Of a stretch of 64,000 bases of DNA, positions 57,006 to 64,000 are shown one piece after another. A model generated the notes under the pieces. The model did not search any database and was not told the DNA's origin. It saw only the letters and a list, made by a program, of their open reading frames with translations. This stretch comes from Norana najaformis (taxonomy: Eukaryota; Annelida; Clitellata; Crassiclitellata; Hormogastridae), in NCBI GenBank assembly GCA_964023275.1, contig OZ029927.1, positions 12,937,226 through 13,001,225 of the forward strand, written 5' to 3'. Position numbers and translations under genes: made by a program. How positions within the stretch are numbered: position 1 is the first letter of the stretch; every line of letters starts with the position of its first letter.

Positions 57006-57054
57006 GCCGGTTCGAATTCCAATAGGTCAGAGAAACCAGAAACAAGACTATTGT

Positions 57055-57230
57055 GTGTAATCAAGTTGAAAGAGATGCAGCTTTAGTTTAGACTTCGACG
57101 ACATCAAAGAATTGACAGAACGAAAAGAACTTGGCAGCGAATTCCAAAGCCGTGGACCTGCAACCGCGAAGGACCAAGAGCCCACAACAGTTCGGGTACA
57201 CAGTCTTTCAACTGCAGATGACGTGACGCT
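57055..57230 (-). mobile_element. LINE 3' end with clean C-terminal motif
   Basis: The minus strand encodes RTVVGSWSFAVAGPRLWNSL, then PSSFRSVNSLMSSKSKLKLH and LFQLD before a stop. Its 5' flank (57215-57262, CAGTCACAGAAAATTATGTT) is repeated at 61137-61182. Confidence 0.75.
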
Positions 57231-57262
57231 TTATTGCAGTCACAGAAAATTATGTTAGGTTA

Positions 57263-58470
57263 GAGTTCACCTGCGAAACCCCTACAGAAAATAGCCCCAT
57301 TTCTTTTTAAGACAATGGTCTTATTCTACCAGCTCATCATCGAACTGTTTCCTTGTTTTTCCCATATAATTGCAGACATTGCTGACCTCATTCGTTCATG
57401 GGTGAATTGTTCGTTTATGTTCGCTTCCGAATCTTCTAGGCTCCCCTCCACTTAATGGTTCTACATAAATGACATCGACTTTAATGCAAAACGAAAGTGG
57501 AAACTAAGTTGACCTGAATCATGTGGGTCCATATTTTACGAGCGTTTCAGACTTGTGCACATACAGCCGCTGTATCCATCAGATATCCAACCAAGCTAAT
57601 ATTGACGTCACGCATACTTATGCATACATACATATAAACATACATTTACATATTAGACTTATATATATATTTTATTTAGTCATTTCTATTAGTTATTATT
57701 ATATATATATACATATATATCAAATATAGACACAGATAGGCTGCATTATGTGCCGTATTGGACAATATATGCATGATACAGCAATAGTACAATTTGCAAG
57801 AGGCTCTATGTATCATCTAAATATACTTTATCATGTATATATACATATTTAATAATCTGTAACAAGATACACATGTGTATACTAGGTGAGTTCGGTCTAA
57901 GTCATGAATAATTTATTAGGTGCAGGTGTCGCAGCGTAGCGGTTGGTAAAATCTTCATTATTCAGTTGGTCCCAGCGGAAGCTGAACCCAAGAGGTTGGA
58001 AGATGAAGAAAGAAGACAGATGATGGATGCCGTGCATCAAATCAGTTGTTTGTCGCAGGACCTGGTCAGAGAAGAGGTGCATTGCAGTCGAGTTTTCTCT
58101 CCGTCCGCGAACAGTCGAATCTGAATAAATGAATCACTGATTATTTGTATAGCGCCTTTTAAAAAACCTCTAGCGACTTTAGCTGTAATTGTAATCACGA
58201 ATTTGTATAGCGCCGCTTCGATAAAGTCTTCAGAAGCTCTCCCGATCTGTCAACACGAGACCACCCCTACGAGTCCTCCCTCAGTCGATATATAATTATA
58301 TATGGCGTGTTTCCTGTTCAAGGCGTCTGTATTGGTCTGGACAATGGAACAGTCTTCACGCAGTGAATGTGGATGCTGGAAGACAATGCCTGTCGAAATA
58401 GCAGACATTATATTTCGAAATGGCAGACAATGAATGTGGAAATTACAGACGTGGTTGGTCTCAGCCGTAG
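57263..58470. other. Intergenic stretch with minor repeats
   Basis: TATATA-rich segment at 57655-57725, a SINE-like GCAGCGTAGCGGTTGGTAAA at about 57930, and AATTTGTATAGCGCC retroelement tails at 58140-58220. No gene recognised. Confidence 0.5.
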
Positions 58471-58475
58471 AGACA

Positions 58476-58870
58476 CATGTACATGATTGTACATGATGTA
58501 CAGACAATGCACATGTACATGATACATGTACAAACAATGCACATGTACATGATACATGTACAGACAATGCACATGTACACGATACATGTACAGACAATGC
58601 GCATGTACATGATACATGTACAAACAATGCACATGTACATGATACATGTACAGACAATGCACATGTACATGATACATGTACAGACAATGCACATGTACAT
58701 GATACATGTACAGACAATGCACATGTACATGATACATGTACAGACAATGCACATGTACATGATACATGTACAGACAATGCACATGTACATGATACATGTA
58801 CAGACAATGCACATGTACATGATACATGTACAGACAATGCACATGTACATGATACACATACAGACACATG
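58476..58870. repeat. 30-bp minisatellite, about 13 copies
   Basis: Unit: CAGACAATGCACATGTACAT followed by GATACATGTA, very homogeneous from 58500 to 58860. The unit is nearly self-complementary (TGTACATG and CATGTACA) and a multiple of three, so open frames of 136-234 codons occur on both strands. None shows protein-like composition. Confidence 0.96.
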
Positions 58871-58978
58871 TATATGATTTTCTATAGCAACTGTATGGGC
58901 ATTGACCTCGACCCTGCAGTACGGCTGAGACCAATCACAAAGCACAGTACACACCTCTAATATCGACCCACAAATCTT

Positions 58979-59041
58979 AGAACCGGAAGCTATTTGTCCT
59001 CTAGACTGAATATGTGCCAGAAGGTAAATAGCTTCCGGCTT
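58979..59041. repeat. Short inverted repeat
   Basis: AGAACCGGAAGCTATTT and AAATAGCTTCCGGCTTCT form a 17-bp stem with one bulge and a loop of about 28 nt. A second pair, AGCATAGTTAG and ACTATGCTC, follows at 59051-59090. Possibly a decayed foldback element. Confidence 0.7.
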
Positions 59042-59379
59042 CTCATAAAAAGCATAGTTAGTATGCTTGTCATTAACAGACTATGCTCGCTTTTGCCAGA
59101 TTTCCTTTCAAATAGTCTGGTCTACAGAACTAATGGGCGATCCAATAAATTTCGCCTATTTCACTAACACGGTAAATCGTAACACTTTTGAACGCCGATT
59201 TTTAAGAGCCTTTATTTGAACACTTTTTGAACAATTATTTCCTTAATACGGCCTACGGTAAATTTGAACATTTTTTAAATCATGCATATTTGAGCACTTT
59301 TTGCTCGGAGTAGGCTCAACTGAATTTCCACCGAAGACGAATGTTTGAGATTCGGCCTTGTAAGTGAGTGTTTTTTATA

Positions 59380-59404
59380 TTATTATTATTTTTATTACTG
59401 TTAC

Positions 59405-59458
<54 letters not shown>
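59380..59458. repeat. TTA trinucleotide microsatellite
   Basis: About 80 bp of TTATTA repeats at the 3' border of the minus-strand element at 59460-60770, probably derived from its tail. Confidence 0.95.
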
Positions 59459-59459
59459 G

Positions 59460-60764
59460 AAACAAATCTATTGTGTCACTTCAATTATGATACAAATCTA
59501 TTGTTGCTGGAGCAACTAGAGCTGCTGTGGCGTCCTGGTTGGCACACTGGAAACAGGTCGACTAGCTGCACCTCCGAATCGCGTGATCTTGTATTTAAGC
59601 GCCGTGGTGAAGAAGCAACCCTGAGTTAGCGGTCGCGTAAGTGTAGAGCGTTCTGTGGGCGTTTCTTCGATGGGGCGCAAGAACTTCCGGTGTGGATCGG
59701 ACGAACATCCAGCACCACCAACTCCCTCCTCTTCATCGCCGTCGTCGTCTGCTTCGAAAGCGCCTGCGTCGTGGGCTTCGCTGACCCGAGCGTCGACGTC
59801 TCCTCGACCTCGATCCGCCGGCTGACCTTCGACAGGCGGTGTGGCTCTTTGACCCAGAGGATCGGTTGGGGCCCGTCGGCTGGGTTTCGACGACCAGTTC
59901 CAGGTTCTCTCCTTTTCTTTAATCTTGGCTTCAGGCACGGTGATTGTTCTCTGGAATTGCCAGTCTTCGCTTAAATCTGGCTCCAAGAATGTGCCATTAA
60001 AGGCAATCGCGTTAGATCGCTGGATGGCAATGGAGAGGCGTTGGAACAGGAAAGAAGTCTCCCTCTTATCTCCCGATGCTTGAGTTAAATGGCGTCCGAT
60101 TTTCTTGATGAGGCTGAAGCCTTCCTGATTTATGGGGCCTAGAGTCTCGAAGGCCAGAGGGACGAAGCAGTGTGTCGAGAGAATATCACTGTATTTTGAG
60201 GTCTTTCGTTCTGCTGCGATCTCAGCAGCAGCACCTGCGACCACGGCTGTTCTGGATCGATAAGAGACTGCCAGAGTATCGATTACTGTGGCGTCCCAGG
60301 TCAAGCATTTACCCCCTTCCCAAGGAATGAGGGTTGCTCCATCAGGTCGTCGGCCGTCGGACCTAACCAATCCTGCTGGTTCTTTAGTTGATGGAAAGCC
60401 AGCCTTCACGAGGGCGCGCCACACGATGTCATTGATACAGGCTTGTCTTGCTGTTCTCCCTGGGCCTAAAGGGCATGCTAGACCGTGCGAGCCGTCCGCA
60501 GTGACCAGAAACCCACAGGGGCAAACGTGAGGGGCGCACAAGTCTATCCCAAGTCTTAGGCCTGTTGTGATGCGTACAGCCTCATCGTTTAGCCTCAAGC
60601 CGCAGGCACTTATGGGCAGCGCCAAAAGCCAGTCGCCAGAGTGTGGTGAAGAAACTGCCTTAAATCTGGCTTCGTGGTACTCGGATGTTATTGAGGCTCT
60701 GAGGGTTGCCAGACTCTTTTGGATAAGTGGGCGGTCCCAAGTTGCCTGTTTATGGGATATTGTT

Positions 60765-60770
<6 letters not shown>
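59460..60770 (-). mobile_element. LINE polyprotein C-terminus with zinc and endonuclease-like motifs
   Basis: An open minus frame of 369 codons (60625-59516, non-ATG start) continues upstream to about 60760 with QATWDRPLIQKSLATLRAS and HSGDWL. Visible: a Cys/His cluster CAPHVCPCG, then HGLAC (residues 30-51), then RTARQACINDIVWRALVKAG and EPAGL, RRPDGATLIPW (92-102), LTWDATVIDTLA (108-119) and LFQRLSIAIQRSNA. RPD plus a following D in a beta-rich context after a Cys/His cluster resembles the restriction-like endonuclease of R2/NeSL-type LINEs. This is inference. The last 130 residues are acidic and low complexity. The RT core is absent. AAT repeats flank both sides. Confidence 0.65.
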
Positions 60771-60803
<33 letters not shown>

Positions 60804-60804
60804 A

Positions 60805-60985
60805 ACAGACATTTATAACGCGCGCATTAACAACATCTTCAAAGGCGCGTGCAACGACCCTTAAAAAAGTCGATAGTAGGGTCGTGGCAAACACACGCCG
60901 AAGCGCCCATCCAAAAAGCGGTTACTGTGAGGGACCTGAAGCAAGTCCCTCACTCACAATTCTATAGCGCCATCGTTTCTTGTTT
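60805..60985. mobile_element. Dispersed repeat with TATAACGCGC word
   Basis: CATTTATAACGCGCGCATTA, AAGGCGCGTGCAACGACCC, then GTGAGGGACCTGAAGCAAGT and ATTCTATAGCGCC. It shares its first part with 36895-36960. Probably a SINE or LINE tail on the minus strand. Confidence 0.5.
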
Positions 60986-61509
60986 GTCATTCTAAATATT
61001 GGCCCTGTCTCTAAGGCAAGACAAGCTCAGATAATTGCATATTTATTAGGTGCGCTCATATAGACCCTAAGTATTTGCAAATTTGCTTATTAGGCTACTA
61101 AGATCAATCGGGTGAAGTGTGACGCAAACTCTTTCAATTTGCAGCCGATGTGATGCTTTATTGCAGTCACCGAAAATTATGTTAGGCCGGTATTGAAAAA
61201 GAGGATCGTCAAAGATGAAAATGTCATAAAAAGCCTACAAAGGAAAAGAACACCGCGTTGGGACTAATTTTCCTCCGGACAAATACATTAAACTACTTCC
61301 GTCTTTTTGGCTTCGCCGCATTTGCATACATTCGTTGAAGGGTTTAGTAGGAGGAAATAGACAGTCTTTAAAAGCTGCACCTGGTTTCTGCTCGGCCAAC
61401 TCGTATTGACAAGAGCCACTTTGCGCAGCTGGGTCGAATCCGGAAGCACTAATAAGCAGCTGGGGGTTTCCATAGAGACTGCCAGGAGACGTACTAGTAG
61501 ATCCAGATG

Positions 61510-61797
61510 TTGAAATGTTTACGATGTCATTTGATGAAATGTTTATGATGTCATTTGTTGAAATGTTTACGATGTCATTTGATGAAATGTTTACGATGTC
61601 ATTTGATTAAATGTTTACGATGTCATTTGATGAAATGTTTATGATTTCATTTGATGAAATGTTTATGATGTCATTTGTTGAAATGTTTACGATGTCATTT
61701 AATGAAATGTTTACGATGTCATTTGATGAAATGTTTACGATGTCATTTGATGAAATGTTTATGATGTCATTTGTTGAAATGTTTACGATGACATTTG
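61510..61797. repeat. 24-bp minisatellite, 12 copies
   Basis: Unit GATGAAATGTTTACGATGTC plus ATTT, in two alternating variants (TTTACG and TTTATG, GATG and GTTG). Open frames on both strands because 24 is a multiple of three. Confidence 0.96.
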
Positions 61798-61799
61798 AA

Positions 61800-62188
61800 C
61801 AGAATGCCCTGATTTCAACTCTCATTTTCTCAATTAAAAAAACAGCAGTATGTAAATAGGTAAGTAAGTAAGAAAGAAAGAACGAAAGTAAGTAAGTATG
61901 CAAGAAGCAAGTAATGCATTTGTTAACACAACATATGGTACATACGGTAGAAGTTACAGTTATTTCAACGCAGAAATACTACTAATAGAGAATCTCGCCG
62001 TGCGAAGTAAAATGGAATCGGGAACTTGTCGCAAATGCGTTTGATTCCCGCTACAAGTCTTGCACAACATGGACACGTCTCGACAATAAAATCTCTGAGG
62101 CAGGTTAACCAGCAACGCCTTTTATCTTTCTGATGGGGGGCACAAAAGAGACATCGCATACAGCACCAATCGACTTAAATCACGTAAT
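61800..62188. other. Intergenic stretch with a cysteine-rich short frame
   Basis: GTAAGTAAG-type repeat at 61860-61900. A 64-codon minus frame (62159-61965) begins MRCLFCAPHQKDKRRCW and has CPCCARL. Its Cys spacing hints at a zinc-binding remnant, but I recognise no family. Confidence 0.35.
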
Positions 62189-62450
62189 GTAGCGTAAAGT
62201 AGGATTAGGTGAGCAAGCAGTTGAACGAAGTTTCTATATTCAGTTAGGTGTGGTGTCAAATATGTTCCCAGGTGAAATTCGTTCCGAGTCGAGTTAAGTA
62301 GGGTAAAGTAAGATTAGAATAGCAAGCAGCTTATCGAAGCTTCTATTCAGTTAGGTGTGGTGTCAGATATGTTTCCAGGTGAAATTCGTTCCGAGTCGAG
62401 TTAAGTGAGGTAGAGTAAGATTAGACTAGCAAGCAGTTGAACGAAGAATC
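62189..62450. repeat. 109-bp tandem repeat, about 2.4 copies
   Basis: Starts at 62189, 62298 and about 62407. Each unit includes GATTAG, GCAAGCAG, TTCTAT, TTCAGTTAGGTGTGGTGTCA and GTGAAATTCGTTCCGAGTCG. Confidence 0.9.
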
Positions 62451-62896
62451 AGTCTGATGAGACAGAAAGGTGTATTAGCCACACGTGGCACGTATGAGAA
62501 AAGCGTGAGACGTCATGAGTAACTAATGAAATTCTGGCGAAGCTTCAAAGACGTGGACTGGGCTAACGATCCATCCAATATATGGACCCACAGGTAAAGA
62601 CTATGTCTCTGTAAAAGCTAAACGTCTATAGATCCGGAAATCTTCAATCAAATTCAAGCAAATGCAGACAGTTAAATCGACACCGCTAATAATAATCCAC
62701 TCCACCTAATGTGTTGCTGAAGACATTAAGACGTCTCCTGTCTTCTCTGTCTCAGCTCAGACGCCTCAGACAGTCAGTAAACACATCCATTATAGATCCG
62801 AAGTGTCTGGACTGCACTAGCATCACATATTTATGGCACTGAGGTATATTTGGACGAATTCATGAAGTTTCAAACACATACATACATTTAAGCGTC

Positions 62897-63054
<158 letters not shown>

Positions 63055-63360
63055 ACATGCATATGTGATTATATAAGGGGTATATATAAACAAATATATT
63101 AAGGTGTCCAGGTGTGGTCTAGGTAACAAGTAACAAAAATTGTGGTCTAGGTAACAGGTAACAAACGAACATAGAATTAAGTTCAGAATCGTAGCTGCGT
63201 CTATCTGTATGTATAAGAAATTACCTCATCGTTACCAGCATCGATTTCGGACCGCCATTTTCTTTTCTTCACTGCTATCATCATTCTCGACCGTCAAGTG
63301 AATGTCCCCAACATGCAGATGCAATGTGCGCAGGAGGTTCCTACATGATTGCATTGCATA

Positions 63361-63670
<310 letters not shown>

Positions 63671-63839
63671 TTGACAAACGCAGCGACAGAAATATGACTC
63701 AATCAGCCGTTCTCTTAGGCTCGACTCGCTACCAAAGTAGCCATTCAGGACAGTCTGTAGTTGTATAGCATTGTATTAAGCGGTGCATTGTTTATAGACT
63801 GATTAATGTTCCCCTGACACAGTTCTTGTCGTCTGTTCG

Positions 63840-64000
63840 GTTTTCTTTTACCCAGGTCGACCCGATTTCTGCGTGTACAGAGCGCGCATGCAGCCGGCGC
63901 ACCTTGCTTCCAATCCGTTGGATGTCGCTAAGAGCGCGAAGCAACCGCCGCAGCAGTAGCATCAGCACTGTCAGCATCAGCAGCGCGTCGCGTTTTAGTT
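63840..64000. other. CpG-rich window end, possible exon edge
   Basis: The stretch is rich in GCGC and CGC words, unlike the AT-rich flanks. On the plus strand a strong acceptor-like run (TTTTCTTTTACCCAG, ending 63855) precedes a frame open to the window end (VDPISACTERACSRRTLL and on, Ser/Arg-rich). On the minus strand an ATG at 63977 starts MLTVLMLLLRRLLRAL, a possible membrane anchor, up to a GT donor after 63852. At most one can be real. Neither matches a family I know. Confidence 0.3.

Noticed and set aside
58250-58954. Frames of 136-234 codons on both strands
   Set aside because: Translations are the 30-bp minisatellite read in different frames.
61965-62159. Cysteine-rich 64-codon minus frame as a zinc-finger gene
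   Set aside because: Cys spacing does not fit a finger class I can name, and there is no further frame or exon to support a gene.

Overview
The window comes from an intron-rich, AT-rich animal genome, most likely a marine invertebrate. It carries one long gene split into about 49 small exons with GT-AG introns, tRNA-derived SINEs, 5'-truncated LINEs, foldback and TIR DNA elements, and very many simple repeats. I cannot name the species or phylum from the sequence alone.

The only host gene I can support is a cytosolic-type, multidomain acetyl-CoA carboxylase (ACACA/ACC family) on the + strand, from 2388 to the stop codon at 39211-39213. I read 49 coding exons. Their lengths from the ATG at 2392 sum to 6753 nt (2250 codons plus stop), with all splice phases consistent. 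Domain order is the usual one: AMPK-site segment, biotin carboxylase (4597-9893), BC-CT linker domain (11985-13764), biotin carrier with EVMKM (14972-15744), central domain (16300-26522), carboxyltransferase N (27082-31157) and C (31635-37614), and C-terminal tail (38047-39213). The first visible exon begins inside the conserved SMSGxHL AMPK-target motif, so the true N-terminus lies in an upstream exon that I could not find. One intron (after 27870) uses a GC donor.

The introns hold a Tc1/mariner-like TIR element (2587-4084), an antisense RT-bearing LINE with an intact 490-residue reading frame (10018-11546), many truncated LINE 3' ends, several tRNA-derived SINEs, a GC-rich minisatellite (20073-20640), and an intragenic duplication. 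In that duplication the 3' end of exon 12 with its splice donor was copied into intron 14 and expanded into nine tandem units.

From 39.7 kb to 64 kb I see no convincing host gene. This is repeat-dense intergenic DNA: SINE clusters, a hAT element with a perfect 8-bp target duplication (48283-49567), an L2/CR1-like LINE (53556-54830), a 383-bp MITE with 103-bp identical terminal inverted repeats (56326-56708), an open frame resembling the C-terminal zinc/endonuclease-like part of a LINE polyprotein (59460-60770, minus), several minisatellites (30-bp, 24-bp and 109-bp units) and long microsatellites. The last 160 bases are CpG-rich and could contain an exon edge of a neighbouring gene.
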